Shown: one piece after another, positions 36,001-51,000 of the stretch
Numbering within the stretch: position 1 is the stretch's first letter
Layout: each line of letters opens with the position of its first letter
Position numbers and translations under genes: made by a program
The notes under the pieces: generated by a model
What the model was told of the DNA's origin: nothing
Databases searched by the model: none
Seen by the model: only the letters and a program-made list of their open reading frames with translations
Assembly: GCF_000224145.3 (NCBI RefSeq)
Contig: NW_004190423.2
Location: 65,494-129,493 of the forward strand
DNA: 64,000 nt
Source of the DNA: Ciona intestinalis
Lineage: Eukaryota; Chordata; Ascidiacea; Phlebobranchia; Cionidae
Reading direction: 5' to 3'

Positions 36001-39000
36001 GTGGTTAGTAATAGGTCGTCGAAATTGTAAGTTATAAAGTTACATACGTGGTAACTTGTAAGCGAGCACGAGGTGTATGAAAGAGAACACCTGTGTTACA
36101 ACGACTGTCGTTGCCCCGCCATGCGAAGATAAACAAGTTACATACGTGGTAACTTGTAAGCGGGCATGAGAACACCCGTGTTATAACGGCTGCCGTTGCC
36201 CGCCAAGGAAGGATAAACAAGTTATATACGTTTATTTTTACATAGCGGTTACTGGTTAGTAGTTAACACTGTGACTTACATACAACAATATACAAGTAAA
36301 TAACACGCGTGGTCAACAGTGCAATCATACCTGGAGTAACAGTAGCTTGGCTTTGCTCTGTTGGTAATATCTACAATAGATGAAAACTTTTAGTTAAATA
36401 AGGTTGAAGTAATCAACTAAATTTGGCCTAAAGAATAGAGACAGACCTAAGCCCTGGGATGTAGGTCTATCACCCAAATACCGAAGTATAATAACAACAA
36501 AATATATTTAATTGTATTCTTGCCGCTTGCGGTGTGAAACCTAAATGACTCCAAACCCAAATGACTTTGACTACAGCGGTTACAATTGGGATAATGGGGC
36601 AAATCTGGCCTAAATAGACACTCTTCCATTTTGTAAGAGTGAGGTCTTCAGCAAGGCATCATGGGGTGGGGTGTAGGCCATAGACACCACATATACTCAC
36701 TGTTAATACCATAGGTTTTTGATTTGAAACCAAAATGACTTTGATTATATTGACACCTGTTGTTTTGGATGAGTTCCATTGTTATTATTAATGTTTTCAA
36801 CTGGATCATTGATTGTTAATGTTGATAATATATCTGTCATCTCATTGGTTGGTTTGAATTCTTCTCCGTTTTGATTGGTTGGTTTGAATTCTTCTGCATT
36901 TTGATTGGTTGGTTTGAATTCTTCTGCATTTCGATTGGTTGGTGTGTTCTGATTGGTTTTCTTTATTTCTGGCTTGTCCATTTTAATCTTTGGAAGAGTT
37001 TGTGCAGCCTGTTTAAGTAATATATTAATTAGTAATTAAACACAAATAAAAAAAGATAATTTTTTAAAAATTTTACGAAAATTCTCCCGAAAATACAAAC
37101 AAAACACAGTTTATTACTTACACAAATTATTTATAAATATTCGATATAATTTCCCCCTAAAATTAATTACAACAACAACACTAATCAATTAATTACCTCA
37201 GTTAACGAGGTTTCTAGTGCTTGCTTTTCCTTATTCAGGGGAATCCCAGGTTTCTGCGTTTTCTTCTGCCCTCTATGACCACTGGGGGAGACAGAGGCTT
37301 GCTCAGTGTTGGGGGGTTTCTTATGGTTGCTGTGTGGTGGTTAATGTTAGTATATAATAAGAAGCCTACAGTGATAAGCACGTGTGCACGTTTCCTTGGG
37401 CAAGATACTTATCAGCAAAACTTACAATTTCAACAATTTTATACATACAGTTTTATACCCATTAAGTTTTGACATAAAGTAAAAGTTTTAGTTATTTGCG
37501 GCAAAAAGTATTTAAAGTTGCTTTTCTGGTACAAAAGTAAACATGATCATTTTGAATTAACAATATTCGCAAAATAATTCTAACACTATTTCACAAACCT
37601 TCTTTGGTTAGGGGGTTTCCCTCTCTGAAGAAGTGTGACAGCAGTAGGTGGGTGGTTCCCCTAAAGTAGGACAAATTTACGTTATAGGATGTCTATGCCA
37701 TGTAAAGTTAGGGCATTAGAATAGCTGGTTTCTTTCAGCATTGAAACACCCTCCCAACATTAGTTTAGCACATATACACTTGTCACCCCATACACCACGT
37801 ACATAAATACAGTGACATATTATCGACCCCGCGAACCCCGGGGGCACAGGGGGGAGCCCACACGAATTAGGGTCCCCCTATAATACCCGGTAAAAAATTA
37901 ACCACATATAAATTGTTGTTACGTCGCCCCCAAAAAAAGCTTCGCCGTCGTAACCCAATAACATGACAACGTACGTGGTAAATTAAAAATTTAAATAAGT
38001 TTGTAAACGGGGGGGTTTTACAGTAAAAATGGGAGGGGTTTAAGCCAATTTTTTTTGCTCCTACGGCGCAAATTATAACCTTCCCTTTAAACACGTCTAT
38101 TTTGCGTCAATAGCGAGACCTATATGTAATAGTTTGAGTTGAATTATTTTACGGGTCACCAGGTGTTCTGATAAAGGGGGCCCACGTACAAGAATTGCGG
38201 GGGACTTTCTATATCTTAAAACGCCACTGTATAAATACATACATGCAACCTACCGTCTTGGGTGCTGTATAGGGATAATTTTAGTACAAAATCCTACATA
38301 TAGCATTCACATATATACACCAATATATACAGACAACCCACCTTTTTAGCTGGTGTGAATGCAGATTGTGGCGAACGCACCAATCGTTGCCCGTGTTTAA
38401 GTGTGTGTTGGTTCTGTGTAATAATCAAAGTTGATTTAAACATATTCTATATATGGATGAGGTCCTATGTGCTACACTATGGAGTTTATAAAGATTTATA
38501 CAGATTATTCTGTGCGCATAACTCGAAATGGTGCTTGAATATTTTAGTGGAAAATCAGCTTAAAATCTTGAGAAAACAAAATAAAATACGAGAAAAAAAA
38601 ACAAATACAAGTGATATTCCTCTTTTTTATTCAAAAATAACCAAGTTATAAAAATAAAAACTAATTGGGAAAAAGTGCCAAATAAATAACGGGGTGTTAA
38701 CACAGTTTACAGTTTTTATTTTTAGTAAAATATGAAATTATTTAAACATTTTTGTATCAAAATAAACAAAGTTAAATAATTAAATAACATGACTCACTGC
38801 TGCACCCTGGTGGTGAGGGTGAACGACCGCTACGGGCCGATTGTTTTTGTTCATCGTTCGTTCCCCATGTGTGAGGTTTATAACAGAGTAGATGGGTAAG
38901 CTGTATCCTCGCCGGGGTGGGCATCTACCACTGTGGGGGTATGGGCTGAGTACTTTAAGTAGAATGAATGTAATCTGTATCACATTTCATCATTATAATT

Positions 39001-42000
39001 TAAAGCTCCCCACTCTTCATATTGGAATTCAATCATGTTTTGCATTTATTTTTGTAAAATATTTCTTTAGTTTTAAAATAAATATTTCGCACCCCTACAA
39101 TTAGTGAAGAATTATAGTTCTATTGTGTGCGGGTGTGGTCCTTGGGGACCTGGGGTGTGGGCCAAAGTGCGACCATAACTTTTGGGGCAAAATCTGGCTC
39201 ATATTCTATAATTATATTCAGCACCTCTCTTGGTATTGGTGGGGCTATATCTTCTTGTGAGGGTATTCAAGTATAAAAATTAAATAGGGTAGTGCCCCTT
39301 AGGTAGTAACGAACATAGCCACAGTATGTGCATTATTACAAAAGGTTTATTTGTCTCCCAACTTGTACCAACTGACCTACAACCCAACTTACCCATGTAC
39401 CAATTTACCCATGTACCAATTTACCCCTGTACCATCTTACACGGTACCAACTTACCCCTGTACCATCTTACACGGTACCAACTTACCCCTGTACCATCTT
39501 ACCCCTGTACCATCTTACATCGTCCCAACTTACCCCTGTACCATCTTACAGCGTCCCAACTTGTCTCCTGTACCTGTACCATCTTACATCGTCCCAACTT
39601 ACCCCTGTACATCTTACAGCGTCCCAACTTGTCTCCTGTACCTGTCTTACATCGTCCCAACTTACCCCTGTACCATCTCACACAGTCCCAACTTACCCCT
39701 GTACCGTCGTACATCGTTCCAACTTACCCCATGTACCATCTNNNNNNNNNNNNNNNNNNNNNNNNNNNNNNNNNNNNNNNNNNNNNNNNNNTACCCTAAC
39801 CCAACTCACCCACGTATCAAGTTACCCCAACTTGCCCCCGTACCAACTTACCCCGACCCAAATAACCCTGTACTAACTTACCCCTTTACCGTCTTACACT
39901 GTCCCAACTTACCCCATGTACCAACTTACCCCGACCCAACTTACCCATGTACCAACTTACCCTTGTACCAACTTACCCCATGTACCAACTTTTCCCATGT
40001 ACCAACTTACCCCGACCCAACTTACCCATGTACCAACTTACACCGTCCCAACTTACCCCATGTACCAACTTACCCCTGTACCGTTTTACATTGTCCCAGC
40101 TTACCTCTACACCAACTTACCCTTGTGCCAACTAACCCACCTACAATAACCTACCCTTGTACCAACTTACCCCTGTACCAACTTACCCCAGCGTAAGCCC
40201 CCCCATAAACTCATCATCGAACATGACATCAAACACCACCCCTTGTTCACTACTACCACGTGTATGAATACCTATTATGGTGCCGCGTAGACCAAGGGGG
40301 ACGGTGTGCCCCTCGCGCACGTTTACCACCCTGGGAAAAACATGGAAGAAAATCAAATCTCAAATATTCAAATTAAATATAACAAACAGTTACAAAATAA
40401 AATTAAGTTTTTACACCATAAGAGTCAAATTATATTAAACTATATTCTGTTACTTCTGCTACCAGGCATAGTATAAATAATATATTAGTGGCTCATCTGG
40501 TATAAAAACTGGAACCCCTATGAAGTCTCGCCGTATGGCAGACGGAACGTTGGAAACACACTACGTTTTTATACCAGATTAGCCACTGATATATTATTTA
40601 TATTATGCCTGGTAGCAAGAGCATCAGTATCTAACCAACATAGAAAGCCTACATAAGTTTATATAGTTGTATAAAACGCAGATGTTGTGGTCAGTTTCAA
40701 TATAAACATTAAAGCACATATATTTTCACTGAAGATGTTTTAATTTTTAAATTAAAACATTTAAAAATGAAGACCAATTTTGACAAATATGCTTGTACTT
40801 TAAAATATCCCATAGTGGAAGCATTATAATATTAAATACATATAAATATTCCATACCTGTCAAGTTCATGGTGTTTCGCTTGTTTATCAGGGGTTAGTGT
40901 ACCTTGTTGTACCAGCGGTCGGTATAAGTAATGCGAGAGAACGCTCAGTTTTACCTCTGTTGTTTTGTCCTTGGTTTTGTTCTGTGGTGGTGTAATGTGT
41001 TTGAATTGTATCTTTACATTTGAACCCTTTATTTATAATATAGCAGGGTGGGGGAAAATGGGACACCTTTAGCACATAACAATTAACAATGGTCTGTAAG
41101 AGTTGTGAGGATATAGTTTTATAAATCTTTGAATGTTTCTTGTTTACTATTAAATGGGTCGAGAAAATCGAGTTAAACAGTGTCCCATCTTCCCCCACCC
41201 CACTGTTTAGGTGCAAGTCCTAGGTCCTTGCAAAGGATCTCCTCACCCATATAGAACAGAAATGGAATAAAACACGGGTGTTCTGTTTCATACACCTTAT
41301 ATTCGCTTACAAGTTACTACATAAATATACCACTGGTAGAACCACCAAGCCTCAAACCTGTACCCTCTAATCCAGAGATAAGCGGTCAACCTTTGGCCCA
41401 GCACATATTTTTACATTACATACTCCATAGTGACATCACAAACCTTAAACAATTGTATTTCCTCATCGATTGCTGACACAACAATGGGTTCTATTGTGTT
41501 CGAACTTTCATGAACCTTAGTTCCACCATATGAGGGTAACGACTTTAACCATTTGGAAAGTTCTTGCAATTTCTCAATTCTAGTGAAAAAAATGCTTAAG
41601 ACATTGTTTTTATGAAGTTTTACACAATGTATAAACTGTAACTGGCAGACAATTCCCTCATAATATAAACAGTATTAGGCTACTGATTCTGAATTTTTAT
41701 TTCTGATATATAAACTGTTTCCAACAGGCATATCGTTATTCTTAAACACTTAAGCCCCATACCCCCAACTTACATTCCCACACACCCCCACAGTGGGACT
41801 TGAATCCCAAACCCCCTTTTTTCATTCCCACAAACCCCCACAGTGGTATTTGAACCCCACACCCCCACAGTGGGACTTGAACTCCAAACCCCCCTTTTTT
41901 TATTCCCACAAACCCCCACAGTGGTATTTGAACCCCACACCCCCACAGTGGGACTTGAACCCCACACCCCTTACTTACATTCCCTCACTCCCCATCATAG

Positions 42001-45000
42001 CTTCAAGATCCAACGAATCTTCTGATGTTTTCATCAAACTTTCCTCAAGATATTGTAACACACGGGGAAACCTGGGTTTTAAGGGGTTACTTGGTTGGTT
42101 ACTTAATTAAAACAGTATTTGGGGGAATTTAGGATTAAAGGGGTTATTAGGGGTCCCATATATGCATTCATTGACATTATTTCATGTAACAACACATAAG
42201 AAATGCTGCTTTGACATTAATTCTAACTTTATTTTCATTAAAATAGACAATATTCATCTAAAAACAACTTTTAAGAAGGATTTTACTTTTATGTTCATAT
42301 TTAAAACCGCCAGCCAATTAAAATACAATTCCTACAATTCCTAAACGCAATTTTTACCCAAAACATGAACACAGCAAATAAAAAGGATTAAAACAGCAAA
42401 CAATCTTCTAAAAGACAAAAAGCCTACATACCAGGCACCATACATCCCAACAGGTACTCTGCCTGGTACTTGAACCATGCACCCTCTTACCTTTGTTTAT
42501 ACGCCAGCAACAACTTAGTCACAGCATCTGAATACAACCATTCGTTGTCCTTCCTTTTAGTAAAACCAGCAATCCCTGATTTCTCCTTGGTGAACTTTAA
42601 GTTCAGACCAATGCTCCATTTGCGAGTTTCAGGACTGTTTGTAAAAGTGGAAACGATTTAAAAAAAACTGGGTAACGGTATAAAATGGGTTGTTGGAGTA
42701 AATTTATATATATTTTAAGAATAAATTGATGAGGGTAGGCCCGCATACCCTGTACCATATAAATTCAACAGCATTGATTATAATAACGCATACACAAGAT
42801 GAGATTTATTTGATTGTCCAGCGTTATTAACACATCATTGCCAACTCACTAGTAAATATAAATAGACCCCGTGATCCTGGACAACAGGTAACCAGTGATC
42901 CCAACATTTGAAGCGATCTTCCAACCTGGATGGTAGCTTGACATTGTCTGTGGGGTAATAACTTTATTGTAAGTGGTGTATGATACTGTTGTATAGTGGT
43001 CGGCACAATGTTAAAATTATTCTATTCATTCTATATGGGTGAAGTCCTAAAATAAAGATATTGTTATAACTTACATGCATTTTCTTGAATATCTTTGTAA
43101 GGTTTGGCTCGGGAGGTATCTTGAACAATACAGTAGCATTCCCCCCATGTGTGCTGCAAACCTGTGTATTGAATGTATGTCACTTATATAACCTTGCATG
43201 GCGCAGCCTCCCCCCCTTTTATAAAAAAAGAAAATTATATAAAAAAATTTTATTATTTTTTTTAAACTTCCCAATTTTTTTTCTGGCTGCCCCACTGATT
43301 ACAATACATAGATAATACACAGCCTACCTTTCCCATACAACCATAATGCGGAACACCAAGGTTGAATACTTGGGCATCTTGTGGAAACATCTCAGCAACC
43401 GTGGTGACCGATTTCATGGTTTGTTCTTTTACTGTGATGTCCTGTGTGTGGTGTATAGAGGGGATTATATTAGATTTATTCATAAATATACATTTATTCA
43501 TAAGTTACCCAGGACCTTATGTATATGGTAGTGGTATGGTCAATTGGGGATAAATAAAATTACTTCTAAGTTTGCATTCATAAGTTCACTGTAATGTCCA
43601 TGTGTGGTGTATATGGTTAATTGTATTATGCATACAAAGTTAGTTAGGGTTGTTCTGTATGTATGCCAGGTAATTAGAATGAATAATATAAGTTATTTTA
43701 CAACAGATAACATGGGAAAATACAAGTTATATTTAAATAACTGTCACGTCCTATGTAAATATTGTTAATCGGATATAAACGCATTTATAGCTTATAATAT
43801 AGCCAGGGTTATTCTGTGTCATAGTTGTCACCTGTGTGAATGGTGGGGTTATGTGAGGATAATAAGTTATTTTACAAGGGGTAAGATGGGAAAATAATAC
43901 AAGTTAAAAGTTATATCTAAATACCTATGATGCCATGTAGGTAAGGTTACATTTATGAATCCATGAGTTAGCCAGGTATATTTGCTGCATATTTAGTTTT
44001 GTATTCTGTGATGATGCAACAAGAAACAGCATTTGGTATATTCTAGCATAACAGTTATATTACAAGTTACAACCAAACACAACCTACCTTTAATACAGTC
44101 TGCAATGCAAATGTCTGCATAGTATTTGACCATTGCTTCTCCAATGTAATCTCACCATTACGACCACATATATATTTCTTCCCCAGTAATAAGTGAACGG
44201 TATAAGATGACTCGAGTGTCTCCTATGTTTATACCGTGTCTGCCCATGTTCCTGTTCGTAGTTCATGCACACTGAGTTAGACTCATATACACACCGCATT
44301 CATACAAATGGCACAACTCTATTTTAAAAGATTTCCTTACGCGGTGGATAAAATCCAGATATGCAGCGCAATGAAGCATGTTTATTTCAGGCCTTATTTT
44401 CCACAAGGAGACGGGGACCAGACCTAATGAATACGCCCCTGCTAATGCTTAATGCCAAGTTACATCACGGGTATTACACACATGTGGTTTCATACACCAT
44501 ATGCCCACTGTCAAGCTTATAACCCATACATACACACCTCATGCTCACAGTATACACCATACACACACAGTTTACAACACATAGTACACACCACCACCAC
44601 AAANCTTACGTATCCTTTATATCCTTAACATCTCCATGAAAAGCTTCCACCTCATGCTTCTCCATCATCTTCCACACAACTTTATGCTTGGAACTTTGGT
44701 TGCCNNAACCGTTGTATGTTCCTGGTAGGTGGCCCTGTATGGATATCATATCAGAGATAAAGTGGTGAATATATAAAATAAATAATAATATAACTTAATG
44801 TAAAAGGTGCGGAACAATGTACATTTATCCACAGACACAAATATATTCATTAANAACATTAGAAAAGTAAAAGAACACACATATTTATCCACAAAAATAA
44901 GCAAAACATTTGGGGTGTTTTACACATAATAGTGGAATACATGCCCATATGCATGCCATATAACCCATACACATATATATACCAATACACATACACCCAT

Positions 45001-48000
45001 ATACATACTATGCAAGTATGCAACATACTATATATAACCCCCCACCTTTTCCTTTCCATCAGTAACAGCCACCACTTTTCCCTCAGCCATATGAGGCCAA
45101 CCAACGTATACCGATTCACCCAACAATCGCTCCGATATCGACTCCAGGCTCTGGGATTAACAACATTATAAATATTAATAACTTGGTGATAAAAAAAAGT
45201 GAAAGAGCCTTCAGCAAACGTCTTGGTATTTAACCATTTATTTATTGAATTCAGGCTATGGGACAACAATAGTGTGTGATAATAATAATATAGTGGGGTG
45301 GGGAAAGATGGGACACCTTTCCATTTTTGTATTTTCTCGTCCCATTTGATAGTAAACAAAGAACATTCAAGGAATTATAAATTCGTATCCCCACGACTTC
45401 CATAAACCGTTGTTAATTGGTTAAAACACGGTTGGATATTACGTGCTAAAGGTGTCCCATCTCCCCCTAACACGACCGTTATAAATTTATATCAAAGAAA
45501 AGGGGAACTTATCTTGTGTTAAAGAGCTTTAGCAAAATGTCTTTTGAATTAAATGTTTATATCAAAGGAGTCAAAAAAGACTATTTTACATTATATAATG
45601 TCTGGTGGCTACAGTAACATTATAAACATTATCAGCAAACAACAAACAAACCTCATTCTTCTTCAACAAAGCCCTGTATGATGTCATAGTTGATTTCTCC
45701 TCAGGAGGAAGTATTCGGAGGATGAGATTCTCATTCCTACTCGGTGCTTGGAATACTTTGACCCCTTGTTTCTTCAAGTAGGATCTGTGGGGTTAAATAT
45801 GATGAATGAAATCTTTTCTATTTTTATTTGTCTTGCTTAGATTTTTGGATGTATGAAACTTATTTACCCTCGCATGGCGGGGCAACGACAGTCGTTATAA
45901 CACGAGTGTTCTGTTTTATACACCTCGTACCCGATGCTTACAAGTTACCACGCATGTAACTTATTTATCCTCGCATGGCGGGGCAACGACAGTCGTTATA
46001 ACACGAGTGTTCTGTTTTATACACCTCGTACCCGATGCTTACAAGTTACCACGCATGTAACTTATTTAACCTCGCATGGCGGGGCAACAGAATCCATTGG
46101 TTTATGAATGGAATTTTGTTTTTGATTAAAATTACTACAATTAGAGCCTGTATGTTTGCTAATTTCCATTTTTAGTTAATTTTAATTCCTTTTGTTGTCA
46201 TTTTATAAGTTTGAGTGTGTGTCCTTTACACACCACTGATATATAAACTTTGTTGGCTACCACTTGCGTTGTGTTTTGTAAGCTGAAATATTTCAGAGGA
46301 ATTTAAGCATAACGTTTTCGCTACAGTGGAGTTGAGGCATATCAAACTATAAGTGTATGTTAACTGTAGCTACAGTAGGGTTGTGGTATTATAAACTTTG
46401 TTAGCAATTTCTAGCGTTGCGTTTCGTATACTGAACTATTTCTTTAACACATGAATTCAACTTTAAGCACAGTTGCCTTAAAGTTTTATAAACTCTGTAT
46501 TTTTGTTAGCTGCGGTTGCATTGTTACATTATAGACTTTGTTAACAGTTGATGTCTAAGAGTTGCTTCTCTGTATGAAAGTTTTAAAATGAAATCAACGG
46601 AACATGACTTTATACAAGATGAGGTTGGTGAGGAGGTTTAGATTCTTGCTCAAAAGTTGAACGATTTGTGTGATTCTGGTGGGAAAGAAATGATAGGAAC
46701 TGAACCTGAAGCAGCTGTGGTACTCTATGAGTTGGCCAAGATTTATGAAAATAAACCTGACTATAAAATGTTGAACATGACTCGTAGTGCAGCTCTGTAT
46801 AACGCTGCTATTGTGAGGGATCCAAAGAATCAAATATTTAGAGATGAACTTAAAGCTTTATGCTCAGCAGTTCTGGTGGAAGCAGATGCGGCAAAGCTTG
46901 ACGCTGATTTGATTTCTTTGGCATCTGAGGTGAAAGAAGAACTAGATAACCTTCGAGAAGACTTTGGTACAAGGTATACCCAGCTTGAGGAAATTTCATA
47001 CGGTTTAGAAGATGATCAACTGATTAATCTACAAAAGAAGAAAATCTTAAATGTTATAAAACTTCAACAAGAAGTTACGAGAAGGTACACTGAGTTAATG
47101 AGGTTTATTTCTGATGAATGCATCGAGATTATGGGAGCACCACCATGCAAATATGCTGTAGTTGGATTGGGTTCCTTGGCACGATCGGAAATCACTCTGT
47201 ACTCAGATTTTGAACACATCATTGTCCTTGATAATGATGATGCCAAGATGAAAGATCAGGAGATGATCATGAAGTACTTCAGATGGTTCACCACAATCTT
47301 CAACATCATCTTAATCAACCTCGGAGAAACCATGATCAACTGTGTTGCAATTCCAAGTATAAACCCCAGGTATAGAGACTGGTTTACAGACATTGTTACA
47401 CCAAATGGGGTAACATTTGATGGGATGGTAGCCCACGCTTGCATACGCCCACTTGGACGGCCAGCAACTAAAAATAAACCTTGGAACACTGAATTTATTA
47501 AACCAGTTGATGAAATGGTTCAATACTTGGACAGCGATGAACAAGTAAAGCAGGGATACCATGTGGCTGATGTTTTATCCAAGGCTTGCTTTGTAGCTGG
47601 TGATGAAGCAATTTGTAATAAATATCAAGAAAATGCTCATCGACGGATTAAAAAAAATGATGAAAACAATAAGTTCATGACTGTGTCCAAACAAATAGAA
47701 GACAGATTTAGAAAAGTTTAACATAATAAATCAACAAAAGCAATGTTATCTCGGGTTTGCAAATTTACAACATGAAGAGAGCAATCTACAGAGGTGCAAC
47801 CATCTTTATTTCAGCCATCGGTCGATTACATTCACTACAAGCATCATCCTGCTTTGATATCATTGATGGATTGGAAGAAAAAGGCAAATGCAGTGAAAAA
47901 GTGGCGGACCAAGTCCAGTTCATGGTAGCAGTGGCTTGTGAGGTTCGCGCAAAAGTTTACCATTCAAAGGGACAACAAGATGATGATTTTATGGAAGGTT

Positions 48001-51000
48001 CTGTTGATGAGGATCTTACATCTGGTTTGATTGAAATTGTTGGAAAACAAAGTCTTGTCTCTTTCACCATGACTGTAATGTTCATGCAACAATCGCTAAA
48101 ACAATATAAAGCAGATTACCGTAGATTGTCATTAGAATGGCTTGTTATGGCGGATCCTGTTGAACTTAAAATGAAATCTTTATCTATTCTCGGGTTATAT
48201 AAAGATGTGTTAGAACTTGCCAAACAAACAATTTCCTCATCACAAGTCGGTGAATTGCCAATGAATACTAATGTTGTTACAGTTGCATTTATATGCAAGG
48301 AATATGATCTGGTTATCGAACTGTGTTCAAAAGTGAACCAATCTAAGCTTACAGTCAATGAGAAGTTTGAACTTAAAGTGTGTGAGTTGGCCAGCATTGT
48401 AAAACGATCGTACAACGAGGAGACAAAATCTTTTGAAGGTTCAAGATCAGAAGTTGAAGCCAAGGTCCAGGAACTGGAAGAAATGTTTGAAAAAGAGAAA
48501 AATGTTGAACCAAGCAAAGATATAGAGCTACATAGCCTTTCAACATATTCTGAAACATTGTTGTTGCTCAACGATAATAAATTTTTCAAAATTCACACAC
48601 ATTGGAAAAAGCTCTTAAAATTGAGGAACCTTACCTATGATATGAAAATCCTGCAGTTGTGCTATTATGTCCCAATTCTGATGAATAATGGAAAACCCAC
48701 AGAAGGATTGGAACTAATGGATGAAGCCAAACAATTAATACAACTGTACAAGAATACAGCAACATTGGTGCACAGAGATCTATATTATGCATGTGCACTT
48801 GGCTACCAAAATACCAACAGTTATTACGAGGCATTGATATGTTGGTTGGAATATGGGAGAATCCGTAAGAAACTTCAACAACCAATACCTGATGATGATA
48901 AACAAAAGATGAAAAAAACATTTCAACAAATCATATTCCGTCATCCCATGAAGTTGTGTAATCTGCTGAAACACTGAGGAACAATGGAAACCCACAGNNN
49001 NNNNNNNNNNNNNNNNNNNNNNNNNNNNNNNNNNNNNNNNNNNNNNNCATACGGTTTAGAAGATGATCAACTGATTAATCTACAAAAGAAGAAAATCTTA
49101 AATGTTATAAAACTTCAACAAGAAGTTACGAGAAGGTACACTGAGTTAATGAGGTTTATTTCTGATGAATGCATCGAGATTATGGGAGCACCACCATGCA
49201 AATATGCTGTAGTTGGATTGGGTTCCTTGGCACGATCGGAAATCACTCTGTACTCAGATTTTGAACACATCATTGTCCTTGATAATGATGATGCCAAGAT
49301 GAAAGATCAGGAGATGATCATGAAGTACTTCAGATGGTTCACCACAATCTTCAACATCATCTTAATCAACCTTAGAGAAACCATGATCAACTGTGTTGCA
49401 ATTCCAAGTATAAACCCCAGGTATAGAGACTGGTTCATGGACCATGTCACACCAAATGGGGTAACATTTGATGGGATGGTAGCCCACGCTTGCATACGCC
49501 CACTTGGACGACCAGCAACTAAAAAAAAACCTCGTAACACTGAATTTATTAAACCAGTTGATGAAATGGTTCAATACTTGGATAGCGATGAACAAGTAAA
49601 GCAAGGATACCATGTGGCTGAAGTTTTATCCAAGGCTTGCTTTGTAGCTGGTGATGAAGGAATTTGTGTTGAATATCAAGAAAAAGCTTATCTTAGGATT
49701 AAAAAGAATGATGAAAATAATAAGTTCTTAACTGTGTCCAAACAAATAGAAGGTAATCTCCAAATGTTGTTTGATAAATATACATGTTAGTATATTTTCG
49801 GGTTTGCAAATTTACAACATGAAGAGAGCAATCTACAGAGGTGCAACCATCTTTATTTCGGCCATCGGTCGATTACATTCACTACAAGCATCATCTTGCT
49901 TTGATATCATTGATGGATTGAAAGAAATTGGCAGTGAAGAGGTGGCAGACCAACTCCGGTTCATGGTGGCAGTGGCTTGTGAGTTTCGCGCAAAAGTTTA
50001 TCATTCGAAGGGACAGCAAGATGATGATTTTATGGAAGGTTTTTTTGGTGAAGAACTTATATCTGGTTTAATTAAAATTGTTGGAAAACAAAGTCTTGTA
50101 TCTTTCACCATGAGTGTAATGTTCATGCAACAATCACTAAAAGAATGTACAGCAGATTACAGTACATGGTCATTAGAATGGCTTGTTATGCCGGATCCTG
50201 TTGATCTTAAAATACCTACTTTAACTATTCTCGGGTTATATAAAGATGTGTTAGAATTTATCAAACAAACAATTTCCTCATCACAACTCGGTGAAGTGCC
50301 GTTTGATAATAATGCTGTTAGAATTGCATTTATACGCAAGGAATACGATCTGGTTATTGATATTTGTTCAAAAGTTAACCAATCGAAGCTTACAGACGAT
50401 CAGAAATTTGAATACAAAGTGTGTGAGTTGGCCAGCATTGTAAAACGATCATACAACGAGGAGACAAAATCTTTTGAAGGTTCAAGACCAGAAGTTGAAG
50501 CCAAGGTCCAGGAATTGGAAGAAATGTCAAAAATCATTGAACCAAGCAAAGATATGCTGCTTTATAGCCTTTTAACATACTCGGAAACATTGTTGTTGCT
50601 CAACGATGGTAGATTTTCCAACATTCACACACTTTGGAAAAAGCTCTTAAAATTAAAGAACCTTCCCTATGATAAGGAAACCCTGGAGTTGTGTAATTAT
50701 GCCCGAATTCTGATAAACAATAGAAAGCCCACAGAAGCATTGAAACTACTGGATGAAGCCAAACAAATAATGGAACCGTACAAGAACACAACAACATTGG
50801 TGCACATGGCTCTATATGGTGCATATGCAGGTTGCTACCATAATACTGGCAGATATTATGAGGCATTGATATGTTGGTTGGAATTTGCAAGAATCTGTAG
50901 GAAATTTAAGCAACCAATACATGATAAGGATAAACAGGGGGTAAAAAGTATATTTGAACAATTCATATTCCATGGCTCCCTGAACTTGTGTGAATCTGCT

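Noticed and set aside
36032-36220. Minus-strand frame in a repeat (also 17911, 19725, 21424)
   Set aside because: Translations of the dispersed ~98-bp repeat; no gene features.
39351-40196. Open frame of 281 codons (Thr/Pro/Tyr repeats)
   Set aside because: Pure translation of a 15-16-bp minisatellite crossing an N gap; no start context, no homology.
44859-45359. 166-codon minus-strand open frame
   Set aside because: It is XRN1 exon 45046-45150 extended into introns on both sides, with a MITE at one end.
48116-48589. 157-codon minus-strand frame, and similar frames opposite genes B-D
   Set aside because: Antisense shadows of the NTase-TPR genes; no independent homology.
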